Assembly: GCA_020161655.1 (NCBI GenBank)
Contig: JAIUPC010000007.1
Coordinates: 367,285 to 431,284 of the forward strand
Reading direction: 5' to 3'
Source of the DNA: Pseudomonadota bacterium
GTDB taxonomy: Bacteria > Pseudomonadota > Alphaproteobacteria > Rhodobacterales > Rhodobacteraceae
Length of the DNA stretch: 64,000 bases
This document shows positions 49,981-58,090 of the stretch, one piece after another. The notes under the pieces were generated by a model. The model was not told where the DNA came from and did not search any database. It worked only from the letters and a program-made list of their open reading frames with translations. The position numbers and the translations under genes were made by a program. How positions within the stretch are numbered: the stretch's first letter is position 1; the number at the start of each line of letters is the position of its first letter.

Positions 49981-52200
49981 ATGATCCGCTATTTTGCTCA
50001 TTCCGGAAGTCCGGATCATCACGATGACTGGCAAGCGCTGGAGGATCACCTGCAGCAGACCGCAGCGCGTGCGGAAACGAGCGGCGCGGCGATCGGTCTT
50101 GCTCATTCGGCGCGCCTTGTGGGTCTGCTTCACGATTTTGGAAAGTTCGATCCGGCGTTTCAGCGACGCCTGCAAGGCAGCATCGAACGTGTAGATCATT
50201 CGACCGCTGGAGCGCGGCTGATCTGCGATCGGGCGCCGTCCCGCTTCAAACCAATCGCTGAAACCCTGGCGTATGCCATCCTCGGCCACCACGCGGGTTT
50301 GCCTGATACGACCGGTTCCGATGCTTCCTTGGCACGCCGGCTCGAGACCTTCGCTGATCCGATGGATCCCGCGATCAGCGCGGCAACCGAGGTCGACCTG
50401 GGCCCCGTCGCCCAAGAGCTGCTGGCAAAAACGCGGCCGAGAAACAGCTTCGATCTCTCGGTGGCCGGGCGGATGATCTTCTCCTGCCTCGTTGATGCCG
50501 ACTTCCGCGACACCGAAGCCTTCTACGACCAGCTGGAGGGGCGGCAGCGGGACCGAGACTGGCCCGCCCTCCGCACTATCCTTCCCGATCTGCGCGCAGC
50601 CTTCGATGCGCATATGGCAGGTTTCGACGTTGACAGCGACCTGAACCGGCTGCGGGCGGAGGTCCTGTCCCATATCCGCGCAGGCGCAGCGCTGCCGCCG
50701 GGCCTCTTCACCCTGAGTGTGCCGACCGGCGGCGGCAAGACGCTCGCCTCGATGGGTTTCGCGCTGGATCACGCGGCCCGGCACGGACATCGAAGGATCA
50801 TCTATGCCATCCCCTACACCTCGATCATCGACCAGACTGCGACGATCTTCCGCGGCCTCTTCGGCGATGTCGTGCTGGAGCATCATTCCGCCATCGACAC
50901 CGAAAAGCCGGGGCAGGAGGGGCGCGAGAAGGCGCGCCTCGCCATGGAGGAATGGGTCGCGCCCATCGTCGTCACCACCAATGTCCAGCTCTTTGAAAGC
51001 CTCTTTGCCGCACGCCCCTCGCGCTGCCGCAGGCTGCACAACATCGCCGGATCGATCATCATACTGGACGAAGCGCAGTGTCTGCCGCGCAAGCTGCTGG
51101 TGCCCGCGCTCCGGATGCTCGACACGCTGGCCGCGCACTATGGCTGCACGGTCGTTCTGTGCACTGCTACCCAGCCTGCCTTCGACAGTGCGCATCTGAA
51201 ACAGGGCGGCCTGCCGCTGGCCGGGCGGGAACTGGCCCCGGACCCGGAGAACCTGGCCAGTCGCCTGCGCCGTGCTCGGATCGTGCGGGGCGGCGCGATG
51301 GACGATGCCGCGCTGATTGCCGCGCTGCGCAAGATGTCGCAGGCTATGGTGATCGTAAACAGTCGCAAGCACGCGCTGGCGCTTTACGAAACTGCGACGG
51401 CCGAGGTGCTGGGGGGCCTGATCCACCTCACCACCCGTCAGTACCCGGCGCATCGCCGCCGCGTCATCGCCAACATCCGCGAGCGCCTCGCCGCCGGCCA
51501 GCCCTGCCGCCTGATCGCCACCAGTCTGATCGAGGCCGGCGTGGATCTGGATTTCCCGAAGGGATGGCGGGCGGAGGCCGGGCTCGACAGCATCGTGCAG
51601 GCAGCGGGCCGGGTGAACAGGGAAGGAAGACGGCCGGTCGGGGACAGCACGCTGACTGTCTTCGAGGCCCCCGACCATCCTTCTCCAAGTGAGGTGAAGC
51701 CTCTCGCAGCCGCCATGCGCAGCACCGCCGGGCGCCACGACGACCTGCTGACGCCCGAAGCGATCCGCGACTGGTTCGAGCAGGTCTACTGGCGGGCCGG
51801 GTCCGTGCGGATGGGCCAGCCGATGGCCGAGGCTTTCAAGGTGGGCGCAAGCGGCACCGATTTCCCGTATCGCACCACCGCCGAGGCCTTCCGCATGATC
51901 GAGGACACGATGGTTCCGGTCATCGTCGCGGTCGAGGAGGCGGCACAAGCCGAGGTTGCCCGCCTCGGCGTTCCAGAAATCCCCTCCGCCCCCCTCGCCC
52001 GTGCCCTGCAACCGTTCACGGTGCAGGTTCCCGCCCGCGATCGCGAGTTGCTGCGTCTGAACGGGAAAGGCAGCTTCCACGCACCCCATCTGCGTGGCGA
52101 ACAGTTCTTCGTGTTGACCGACATCACGCTTTACCGCGATGAGACGGGTCTCTGGTGGGAGGCGGCCGACTCGCTTAGTGAAGATCAGTGGCTAATATAA
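49981..52200 (+). CDS. cas3: CRISPR helicase-nuclease Cas3, type I-C
   Basis: Degrades DNA after Cascade binding. 739 residues: N-terminal HD nuclease (LVGLLHDFGKFDPAFQRRL with HD at 51-52, VDHSTAGARLI, LGHHAG), SF2 helicase with Walker A VPTGGGKTLASMGFALDH at about 248, DExx box IILDEAQCLPRKLL at about 363, motif III LCTATQPAF and motif VI VDLDFPKGWRAEAGLDSIVQ with the QAAGRVNREG run. Start MIRYFAHSGSPDHHDDW. First gene of the I-C locus, separated from cas5c by 352 bases that hold the CreTA-like module. Confidence 0.97.
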   Translation: MIRYFAHSGSPDHHDDWQALEDHLQQTAARAETSGAAIGLAHSARLVGLLHDFGKFDPAFQRRLQGSIERVDHSTAGARLICDRAPSRFKPIAETLAYAILGHHAGLPDTTGSDASLARRLETFADPMDPAISAATEVDLGPVAQELLAKTRPRNSFDLSVAGRMIFSCLVDADFRDTEAFYDQLEGRQRDRDWPALRTILPDLRAAFDAHMAGFDVDSDLNRLRAEVLSHIRAGAALPPGLFTLSVPTGGGKTLASMGFALDHAARHGHRRIIYAIPYTSIIDQTATIFRGLFGDVVLEHHSAIDTEKPGQEGREKARLAMEEWVAPIVVTTNVQLFESLFAARPSRCRRLHNIAGSIIILDEAQCLPRKLLVPALRMLDTLAAHYGCTVVLCTATQPAFDSAHLKQGGLPLAGRELAPDPENLASRLRRARIVRGGAMDDAALIAALRKMSQAMVIVNSRKHALALYETATAEVLGGLIHLTTRQYPAHRRRVIANIRERLAAGQPCRLIATSLIEAGVDLDFPKGWRAEAGLDSIVQAAGRVNREGRRPVGDSTLTVFEAPDHPSPSEVKPLAAAMRSTAGRHDDLLTPEAIRDWFEQVYWRAGSVRMGQPMAEAFKVGASGTDFPYRTTAEAFRMIEDTMVPVIVAVEEAAQAEVARLGVPEIPSAPLARALQPFTVQVPARDRELLRLNGKGSFHAPHLRGEQFFVLTDITLYRDETGLWWEAADSLSEDQWLI

Positions 52201-52220
52201 GTTACTGAAGATCATACGAA
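52201..52220 (-). promoter_or_regulatory. PAM-flanked target site of the crRNA-like RNA
   Basis: On the minus strand: PAM TTC (complement of 52218-52220) followed by GTATGATCTTCAGTAAC. The pseudo-spacer at 52425 begins GTATACTCTTCCGTAAC: 14 of 17 identical, mismatches at positions 5, 6 and 12. Positions 6 and 12 are the flipped-out bases in Cascade-bound guides. Complementarity ends after position 17, which would allow binding without cleavage. The site lies between the cas3 stop and the putative promoter of the 31-codon ORF. Confidence 0.7.
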
Positions 52221-52221
52221 A

Positions 52222-52250
52222 TTTAAAGTTCAGTCTGCTTAAGCTATATA
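52222..52250 (+). promoter_or_regulatory. Putative promoter of the creT-like ORF
   Basis: TTTAAA (52222-52227), 17 bases, TATATA (52245-52250) in a locally AT-rich stretch, 27 bases before the ATG. It begins right next to the crRNA-like RNA's target, so Cascade bound there would block it. The -35 is non-canonical. Confidence 0.45.
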
Positions 52251-52277
52251 TCTCCAGCACCCCGCTGGAGGCAGCAC

Positions 52278-52373
52278 ATGAACTTCAGGCCGCCGAAACC
52301 GCCGCCTGCAACCGAGGCGCTGCTGGAGTGTATTGCTCTCGCACTCCGCCTTGCCCTCAAACTGCTACAATGA
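52278..52373 (+). CDS. 31-aa peptide, candidate CreT-type toxin
   Basis: Starts MNFRPPKPPPATEALLE and closes with a leucine/alanine-rich amphipathic run ALALRLALKLLQ. GGAGG stands seven bases before the ATG, among the best ribosome binding sites in the locus. The N-terminus has a rare AGG Arg codon followed by PP and PPP runs that tend to stall ribosomes; the C-terminus could insert in a membrane. It is sandwiched between a Cascade-target-like site and a crRNA-like gene, the arrangement of CreT toxins. The toxic function is inference from architecture; a leader peptide is the alternative. Confidence 0.6.
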   Translation: MNFRPPKPPPATEALLECIALALRLALKLLQ

Positions 52374-52397
52374 AAGCAAGCCAGTTGCTTCAAGCGT

Positions 52398-52481
52398 GTC
52401 GCCGATGTCGGCGCGGATAGAAACGTATACTCTTCCGTAACAGGCGCTGTATTGCGCCCTCGCCCTCCGCGGCGGGGGCAC
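52398..52481 (+). ncRNA. crRNA-like RNA with degenerate repeats (CreA/CreR-type)
   Basis: Pseudo-repeat 1 (52398-52424) starts GTCGCCGATGTCGGCG and ends CGGATAGAAAC; against the array repeat it keeps the 5' GTCGCC, a CGCCG-ATGT-CGGCG hairpin and 10 of 11 bases of the 5' handle. The pseudo-spacer (52425-52458) is 34 nt, the modal spacer length. Pseudo-repeat 2 (from 52459) begins CTCGCCCTCCGCGGCGGGGGC, a diverged stem-loop of the same shape. TACAAT (52366-52371), overlapping the small ORF's stop, is a good -10 about 27 bases upstream. Cas5c should process it. Confidence 0.75.
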
Positions 52482-52552
52482 AACCGGCGGCAAGATCGGA
52501 CTTGCGCCGCTCTGCCTTTGCGATAGGCTGACCGGAATTGAAGGAAAAAATA

Positions 52553-53251
52553 ATGGCTTACGGTATTCGTCTGCATGTCTGGGGCCGACATGCCCTGTTC
52601 ACCCGCCCCGAACTCAAGGTCGAACGCACCACTTACGACGTGATGCCACCGTCTGCCGCGCGCGGCATTCTCGAGGCGATCCACTGGAAGCCGTCGATCC
52701 GCTGGGTGATCGACCGCATCCATGTGCTGGAACCGATCCGCTTCCAGCCGATCCGCCGCAACGAGGTGGGGCACAAGGCCCCGGCGGGCACGATCAAGCG
52801 GGCGATGAACCGCGGCGATCTGGAGGGTCTGCAGCTTCTGGTCGATGAGGACCGCCAGCAGCGGGCCTCGACCGTGCTGGTGAACCCCGGCTATGTGATC
52901 GAAGCACATTTCGACCTAACCGCCCGCGCCGATGCCAGCGATACCGAGGGCAAGCATCTCGACATCTTCAACCGCCGCGCCACCCGCGGGCAGTGCTTTC
53001 ACCAGCCCTGTCTCGGCACCCGAGAATTCGCGGCCGCATTCGCCCTGATCGCGTCGGACGCCCCCCTGCCGCCCCGCAACCCCGAGTTCGAAACACCGGA
53101 ACTGGGCTTCGGCACAGCCCGCGACCTCGGCTTCATGCTTTGGGACATCGACCACGCCGCCCCCGGCCGTCCCTCACTCCTCTTTCGCGCGAGCTTGCGC
53201 GACGGCGTGATGGAAGTGCCGCAGCCCGGCAGCCCGGAGGTGAAGCGATGA
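52553..53251 (+). CDS. cas5c: Cas5c (Cas5d) pre-crRNA endonuclease, type I-C
   Basis: 232 residues. In type I-C, Cas5 replaces Cas6: it cuts repeats and stays on the 5' handle in Cascade. N-terminal RAMP motif YGIRLHVWGRHALFTRPEL, then VERTTYDVMPPSAARGILEA; central RRNEVGHKAPAGT; QCFHQPCLGTREFAAAF late. Start at 52553 after GAAGGAAAAAATA. ATGA overlap with cas8c. Confidence 0.96.
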   Translation: MAYGIRLHVWGRHALFTRPELKVERTTYDVMPPSAARGILEAIHWKPSIRWVIDRIHVLEPIRFQPIRRNEVGHKAPAGTIKRAMNRGDLEGLQLLVDEDRQQRASTVLVNPGYVIEAHFDLTARADASDTEGKHLDIFNRRATRGQCFHQPCLGTREFAAAFALIASDAPLPPRNPEFETPELGFGTARDLGFMLWDIDHAAPGRPSLLFRASLRDGVMEVPQPGSPEVKR

Positions 53252-54984
53252 GCCTGCTCGCCGCGCTGGCGCGCGCCTGCGAGCGGCTGCCCGACAAACC
53301 GCCCTTCGGCTATTCGTCGGAAAAGATCGGCTTCTGCGTGGTGCTGAACCCTGACGGCGCGGTGGCCGAGGTCATCGACCTGCGCGACACCGACAGGAAG
53401 CGCAGCCCGAGGGTGATGCTGGTGCCGCAGGCAAAGAAGCGCACCGTGGGGATTGATCCGAATTTCCTGTGGGACAAGACCGCCTATGTTCTGGGCGTGA
53501 CCGCAGGCGAGGGCAAGCGCACCGCCGAAGAACATGGCGCCTTCAGGACCAGACATCTGAATTGGCTAGAGGACGCCGAGGATAACGGCCTCGTCGCGCT
53601 ACGACGCTTTCTGGAAGGCTGGAGGCCCGAACAGTTCACCCCGCCGCTCTGGCCCGACGACGCGCGCGACCAGAACCTCGTCTTTGCGCTCAACCCGGCG
53701 CACCGGCATGGTTATCTGCACGACCGCCCCGCCGCGCGGACATTGCGGCAGCATATCGGAACCGAGGACGCTTCCGACCCCCAAATCTGTCTTGTCACCG
53801 GAGAAACCGCTCCAACAGCCCGTCTGCATCCGTCGATCAAGGGCGTCTGGGGCGCGCAATCTTCGGGCGCGAGCCTGATCTCCTTCAACCTCGACGCCTT
53901 CACCTCCTACGGCCACGAGCAGGGCGACAACGCCCCGGTGTCGGAAGGCGCCGCCTTCGCCTATACCACCGCGCTGAATCGCTTCCTCGCCGACAAGAAC
54001 CACCGGCTGCAGATCGGCGACGCCTCGACGGTGTTCTGGGCGGATGCCTCTGGCCCCGAGGATACAGGAGCGGCCGAGTCGATCTTCGCCGGCATGTTCG
54101 ATACGATCGACGACCAACTGGCCGCATCCAGGGTAAAGGACCGGCTGGACGAAATCCGCCACGGTCAGAAGCTTGCGCAAGTCGCGCCGGAGTTGGCCGA
54201 GGGCGTGCGCTTCTACGTTCTGGGCCTTGCGCCCAACGCCGCGCGCCTGTCGGTACGCTTTTACTGGGAAAGCGACTTCGGCCGGCTTGTCGCCAACTAT
54301 CAACGCTACCTTACCGACACCGCGCTCGAACCGCCGCCGCGCAACGGCTGGCCGCCGCTCTGGCGCTATCTGATCGAACTGGCCCTGCAGGGCAAGCGTG
54401 AGAACATCCCGCCCCTGATCGCGGGCGAATGGATGCGCGCGATCCTGACCGGAACGCCATATCCGCTGACGCTTCTGTCCAACACGCTCATGCGCATCCG
54501 CGCCGATGGCGAGGTGAACGCCCTGCGCGCGGCCATTTTGAAGTCCGTCCTGATCCGAAACCTGAACGTGGAGGCCCCCGTGGCGCTCGATCCCGCCAGT
54601 ACGAACAAAGGCTATGTCCTCGGGCGGCTCTTCGCCGTTTACGAGGAAGTCCAGCGCGCCGCCCTGGGCGGCATCAACGCCACCATCAAGGACAAGTTCT
54701 ATGGTTCGGCCTCGGCCACACCGCAGAAAGTGTTCCGCACTCTGGATGCAGGCTCGGCCAACCATTTCGGAAAGCTCCGCAAGGTTGCCCCCGGACGGGC
54801 AGTGAACCTCGAAAAGCTCATCACCTCGATCACGGATCTGATGGAGCCCGGCAACGACCCGATCCCCGCCTCGCTTTCCGCCGCCGAGCAGGCGCTGTTC
54901 GGCATCGGCTATTACCACCAGCGTAGCGATTTCTTCCGCAAGCGCGATGACAAGGACACCCAAGTGACGGAGACCGCCGAATGA
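53248..54984 (+). CDS. cas8c: Cas8c (Csd1), large Cascade subunit
   Basis: 578 residues, normal for Csd1. Recognises the PAM and recruits Cas3. Family features: MSLLAALARACERLPDKPPF, GYSSEKIGFCVVLNPDG, LVTGETAPTARLHPSIKGVW, FNLDAFTSYGHEQGDNAPVS, FYVLGLAPNAARLSVRFYW. The C-terminal quarter (NKGYVLGRLFAVYEEVQRA onward) is the helical small-subunit region, probably also made separately (see cas11c). Overlaps both neighbours by ATGA. Confidence 0.97.
   Translation: MSLLAALARACERLPDKPPFGYSSEKIGFCVVLNPDGAVAEVIDLRDTDRKRSPRVMLVPQAKKRTVGIDPNFLWDKTAYVLGVTAGEGKRTAEEHGAFRTRHLNWLEDAEDNGLVALRRFLEGWRPEQFTPPLWPDDARDQNLVFALNPAHRHGYLHDRPAARTLRQHIGTEDASDPQICLVTGETAPTARLHPSIKGVWGAQSSGASLISFNLDAFTSYGHEQGDNAPVSEGAAFAYTTALNRFLADKNHRLQIGDASTVFWADASGPEDTGAAESIFAGMFDTIDDQLAASRVKDRLDEIRHGQKLAQVAPELAEGVRFYVLGLAPNAARLSVRFYWESDFGRLVANYQRYLTDTALEPPPRNGWPPLWRYLIELALQGKRENIPPLIAGEWMRAILTGTPYPLTLLSNTLMRIRADGEVNALRAAILKSVLIRNLNVEAPVALDPASTNKGYVLGRLFAVYEEVQRAALGGINATIKDKFYGSASATPQKVFRTLDAGSANHFGKLRKVAPGRAVNLEKLITSITDLMEPGNDPIPASLSAAEQALFGIGYYHQRSDFFRKRDDKDTQVTETAE
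54580..54984 (+). CDS. cas11c: Probable internal Cas11c small subunit within cas8c
   Basis: Type I-C systems make Cas11c from an internal start in cas8c (established for Desulfovibrio vulgaris and others). Here GGAGG at 54570-54574 is followed five bases later by a GTG that opens VALDPASTNKGYVLGRLFAV in the cas8c frame, giving 134 residues, the expected size. This is the only site in the region with both a good Shine-Dalgarno and an in-frame start. An ATG at MRIRADGEV further upstream lacks one. Confidence 0.65.
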   Translation: MALDPASTNKGYVLGRLFAVYEEVQRAALGGINATIKDKFYGSASATPQKVFRTLDAGSANHFGKLRKVAPGRAVNLEKLITSITDLMEPGNDPIPASLSAAEQALFGIGYYHQRSDFFRKRDDKDTQVTETAE

Positions 54985-55937
54985 CCACCCTTTCTCGCCG
55001 CCACGATTTCGTGCTGATCTTCGATGTTGCGAACGGTAACCCGAATGGCGACCCGGACGCCGGAAACATGCCGCGGCTCGACCCGGAAACCAACCACGGC
55101 CTCGTCAGCGACGTGAGCCTGAAGCGCAAGATCCGCAACTATGTGGAACTTGCCCGCACTGGCGAGGACGGGCACCACATCTATGTGCAGGAAGGCGCGA
55201 TCCTGAACGAGAAGCACCGTCAGGCCTATGTCGCACTACGGCCCGACGATCCCAAGGCGAAGAAGGACGCCAAGCTTAACCCGAAGGACGACTCCGAGGC
55301 GACTGCGCTCCGCGATTTCATGTGCGCCAATTTCTTCGATGTGCGGAGCTTTGGCGCCGTCATGTCCACCGGCATCAACTGTGGTCAGGTGAAGGGTCCG
55401 GTGCAGTTGACCTTCGCGAATTCGGTAGAGCCGATCCTTCCGGTGGAAATCTCCATCACCCGTATGGCTGCGACGAACGAGGCCGAACAGAAAAAGCGTG
55501 TCGAAGGTGCCGAAGACGGCGATGTCCGCACCGACAACCGCACGATGGGCCGCAAACATATCGTACCCTACGGGCTCTATGTCGCCCATGGCTTCATCTC
55601 GGCCAAGTTCGCGGAGCGCACCGGCTTTTCCGAAGCCGACCTCGACCTGATGTTCGAGGCCATGACGTCGATGTTCGAACATGACCGCTCTGCCGCCCGG
55701 GGCGAGATGACGACGCGGCGCCTGATCGCCTTCCGCCACGAGAATGCGCTCGGCAATGCCCCGGCGCATCAGCTCTTCGACCGTATCCGCATCGGCCGCA
55801 ACATCGATGGCGAATTCCGCGCGCTCGATGACCGGGGTCTCGGCAACCTCGCGCCCGCGCGTAAATTCTCGGACTACGTGATCGAGATCGACCGCGACAG
55901 CCTGCCCGCAGGAGTCGAAATTGTGGACCTGGTCTGA
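54981..55937 (+). CDS. cas7c: Cas7c (Csd2), Cascade backbone
   Basis: 318 residues. Polymerises along the crRNA. Typical I-C motifs: RRHDFVLIFDVANGNPNGDP, DAGNMPRLDPETNHGLVSDV, LKRKIRNYVEL, DVRSFGAVMSTGINCGQVKG, GRKHIVPYGLYVAHGFIS. Overlaps the cas8c stop by ATGA, two bases before the cas4 GTG. Confidence 0.97.
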   Translation: MTTLSRRHDFVLIFDVANGNPNGDPDAGNMPRLDPETNHGLVSDVSLKRKIRNYVELARTGEDGHHIYVQEGAILNEKHRQAYVALRPDDPKAKKDAKLNPKDDSEATALRDFMCANFFDVRSFGAVMSTGINCGQVKGPVQLTFANSVEPILPVEISITRMAATNEAEQKKRVEGAEDGDVRTDNRTMGRKHIVPYGLYVAHGFISAKFAERTGFSEADLDLMFEAMTSMFEHDRSAARGEMTTRRLIAFRHENALGNAPAHQLFDRIRIGRNIDGEFRALDDRGLGNLAPARKFSDYVIEIDRDSLPAGVEIVDLV

Positions 55938-55939
55938 CC

Positions 55940-56587
55940 GTGCCCGCCCCGCCCGCCGAAGAGGAGCCCATCCCCCTCTCGGCGGTGCAGCATGCGGTCT
56001 ACTGCCTGCGGCAAGCGGCGCTCATTCATCTGGAGCGGCTCTGGGCCGAGAATCGTTTCACCGCCGAAGGTGACGTGCTTCATGCCGTGGCCGACAAGGG
56101 CGGCAGCCGCAGGGTGCGCGGCGCGCGGCGGGTCATGTCGCTGCCGCTTGCCTCACAGCGCCTGAACCTGACCGGCGTTGCCGATCTGGTCGAGTTCACG
56201 CCCGGTCCGCAGGGCGAAACAGCCTTCCCCGTCGAATACAAGCGCGGCCGCCCGAAACTCCACCGCGCCGACGAGGCGCAGCTTTGCGCGCAGGCGCTCT
56301 GTCTTGAAGAGATGACTGGCCGGCCGGTGCCCAAGGGTGCCCTCTACTATGCCCAGACCAAGCGTCGCGTCGCCGTCCCCTTCGACGCCTCCCTCCGCGC
56401 CCTGACCGAAGTAACGGTCGCCGAGCTTTCCGCCGTCCTCTCCAGCCGCCGGACGCCTCCGCCAACTCCGCACAAGTCCCGCTGCCGCGCCTGCTCGCTC
56501 ATCGAGCTCTGCCGGCCCGAGGCGGTGGCCCGCCCGGTGCGGGTCTGGCGCGACCGGATGCTTGCCAAGGCACTGGAGGGCTCATGA
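55940..56587 (+). CDS. cas4: Cas4 exonuclease
   Basis: 215 residues. RecB-like nuclease that trims and orients prespacers and selects PAMs together with Cas1-Cas2. Four Fe-S cysteines: Cys22 (VYCLRQAALIHLERLW) and C-x2-C-x5-C in SRCRACSLIELCRPE. Nuclease core GVADLVEF, FPVEYKRGRPK (E-x-K). GTG start. Overlaps cas1 by ATGA. Confidence 0.95.
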   Translation: MPAPPAEEEPIPLSAVQHAVYCLRQAALIHLERLWAENRFTAEGDVLHAVADKGGSRRVRGARRVMSLPLASQRLNLTGVADLVEFTPGPQGETAFPVEYKRGRPKLHRADEAQLCAQALCLEEMTGRPVPKGALYYAQTKRRVAVPFDASLRALTEVTVAELSAVLSSRRTPPPTPHKSRCRACSLIELCRPEAVARPVRVWRDRMLAKALEGS

Positions 56588-57618
56588 AGAAGCTGCTCAA
56601 CACCGTCTATGTCTCGACCGAAGGTGCCGCGCTGAAGAAGGATGGCGAGAACCTGGTGGCCGAGATCGAGGGGGCCGAAAAGGCCCGCGTACCGCTGCAC
56701 ATGCTGGCCTCGGTCGTGGCGTTCGGACCGATCCTGATCTCGCCCGGGCTGATCGGCATCTGCGCCGAACGCGGCATCACGCTGGCGATCATGGACCGTG
56801 CGGGGCGGTTTCAGGCGCGGATCGAGGGGCCAGTTACAGGCAACGTGCTTTTGCGCCGCGCACAGTACCGGCTGGCCGATGCCGGAGAGGATATCGTCCG
56901 TTCCATCGTCATGGGCAAGATTGCCAACCAGCGGGCTGTCATCCGGCGGACCTTACGCGATTACAGCAGCGAGATGGAGCCCTCTGCGCACGATGCTCTG
57001 GAAGCGGCGACCGACCGGATGGCGATGATCCTGCGCCGCGTACAACTGTCGGATGAAACCGTCGATCAGTTACGCGGTTCCGAGGGCGAGGCGGCGGTCT
57101 TCTACTTCTCGGTGTTTGACCACCTTATCCGTTCGCCCGACACCGAGTTGCGCTGGACCGGCCGCTCGCGCCGCCCGCCGCTCGACGCGATGAATGCGCT
57201 CTTGTCCTTTCTCTACACACTCCTGACCCATGACTGCCGCTCGGCCTGCGAAACGGTCGGCCTTGATCCGGCAGTCGGATTCCTGCACCGCGACCGGCCC
57301 GGCCGCCCGAGCCTCGCGCTCGACCTGATGGAGGAACTGCGCGCGCCTCTGGCCGACCGGCTGGCGTTGTCGCTGGTCAACCGCCGCCAGCTGCGCGCTG
57401 GTGATTTCCGCCGGATGGAGGGCGGCGCAGTACTGCTGACCGATGACGCCCGCAAGCTGGTGCTCACCGCCTGGCAGGAGCGCAAGAAAGAGGAACGCCT
57501 TCATCCGTTCCTGCAAGAGAAAGTCCCGTTCGGCCTTGTGCCTTGGCTTCAGGCCCTGATGCTGGCGCGTCACCTGCGCGGCGACATCGATGCCTATCCC
57601 CCGTGGTTCTGGAGCTAA
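56584..57618 (+). CDS. cas1: Cas1 integrase, type I-C
   Basis: 344 residues. Inserts spacers with Cas2. Metal ligands: Glu167 in [17 protein letters not shown], His235 in [18 protein letters not shown], Asp247/Glu250 in [10 protein letters not shown]. Full length, no frameshift, so adaptation is probably functional, consistent with a largely uniform array at its leader end. Confidence 0.97.
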   Translation: MKKLLNTVYVSTEGAALKKDGENLVAEIEGAEKARVPLHMLASVVAFGPILISPGLIGICAERGITLAIMDRAGRFQARIEGPVTGNVLLRRAQYRLADAGEDIVRSIVMGKIANQRAVIRRTLRDYSSEMEPSAHDALEAATDRMAMILRRVQLSDETVDQLRGSEGEAAVFYFSVFDHLIRSPDTELRWTGRSRRPPLDAMNALLSFLYTLLTHDCRSACETVGLDPAVGFLHRDRPGRPSLALDLMEELRAPLADRLALSLVNRRQLRAGDFRRMEGGAVLLTDDARKLVLTAWQERKKEERLHPFLQEKVPFGLVPWLQALMLARHLRGDIDAYPPWFWS

Positions 57619-57619
57619 G

Positions 57620-57910
57620 ATGCTGGTCCTGGTCACCTATGACGTGAACACGCTGGAGGAGGGAGGCAAAAAGCGCTTGCGCCAAGTGGCTCGCGCCTGC
57701 GAGGATTGGGGCCAGCGCGTGCAGTTCTCGGTCTTCGAGATCGAAGTTGATCCGGCGCAATGGACCAAACTGAAAGCACGGCTGGAAACGATCATTCGCC
57801 CCGACGTTGACAGCCTGCGCTACTACCACCTCGGTGCGAATTGGGCTCGGCGGGTGGAGCACGTCGGCGCGAAACCAGCGACTGACCTGAATGGACCCTT
57901 GATCATTTAA
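57620..57910 (+). CDS. cas2: Cas2
   Basis: 96 residues, ferredoxin-fold partner of Cas1: [20 protein letters not shown] with Asp8, [28 protein letters not shown]. Starts one base after the cas1 stop. The tail after [10 protein letters not shown] is typical of I-C. Confidence 0.97.
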   Translation: MLVLVTYDVNTLEEGGKKRLRQVARACEDWGQRVQFSVFEIEVDPAQWTKLKARLETIIRPDVDSLRYYHLGANWARRVEHVGAKPATDLNGPLII

Positions 57911-58090
57911 AGCCTGCGAACCATCAACGTGCCCGAACCCGCCCTGACGTTCGCAGCGCGATCAGCTCTTTGAAATCGTGAAGCTTTTTGGAGATGCGCT
58001 GCACGAGATGCCGCGATATCGTTCGGATGCTGTACGTTTCGCAACCTGAGCGCAATTTACCCAATCTTCCCAACGTGCTACCACCCGGCA
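57911..58090 (+). promoter_or_regulatory. CRISPR leader
   Basis: 180 bases between cas2 and the first repeat with no ORF, containing an inverted repeat CTGCGAAC (57914) / GTTCGCAG (57949), AT-rich patches (CTCTTTGAAATC, AAGCTTTTTGG) and GCAATTTACCCAATC near the array. Location on the cas side and the degenerate repeat at the far end identify this as the leader, with array transcription on the plus strand. Confidence 0.8.

Noticed and set aside
49840-52089. 749-codon ORF antisense to cas3
   Set aside because: Complete overlap with cas3, whose HD and helicase motifs are unambiguous.
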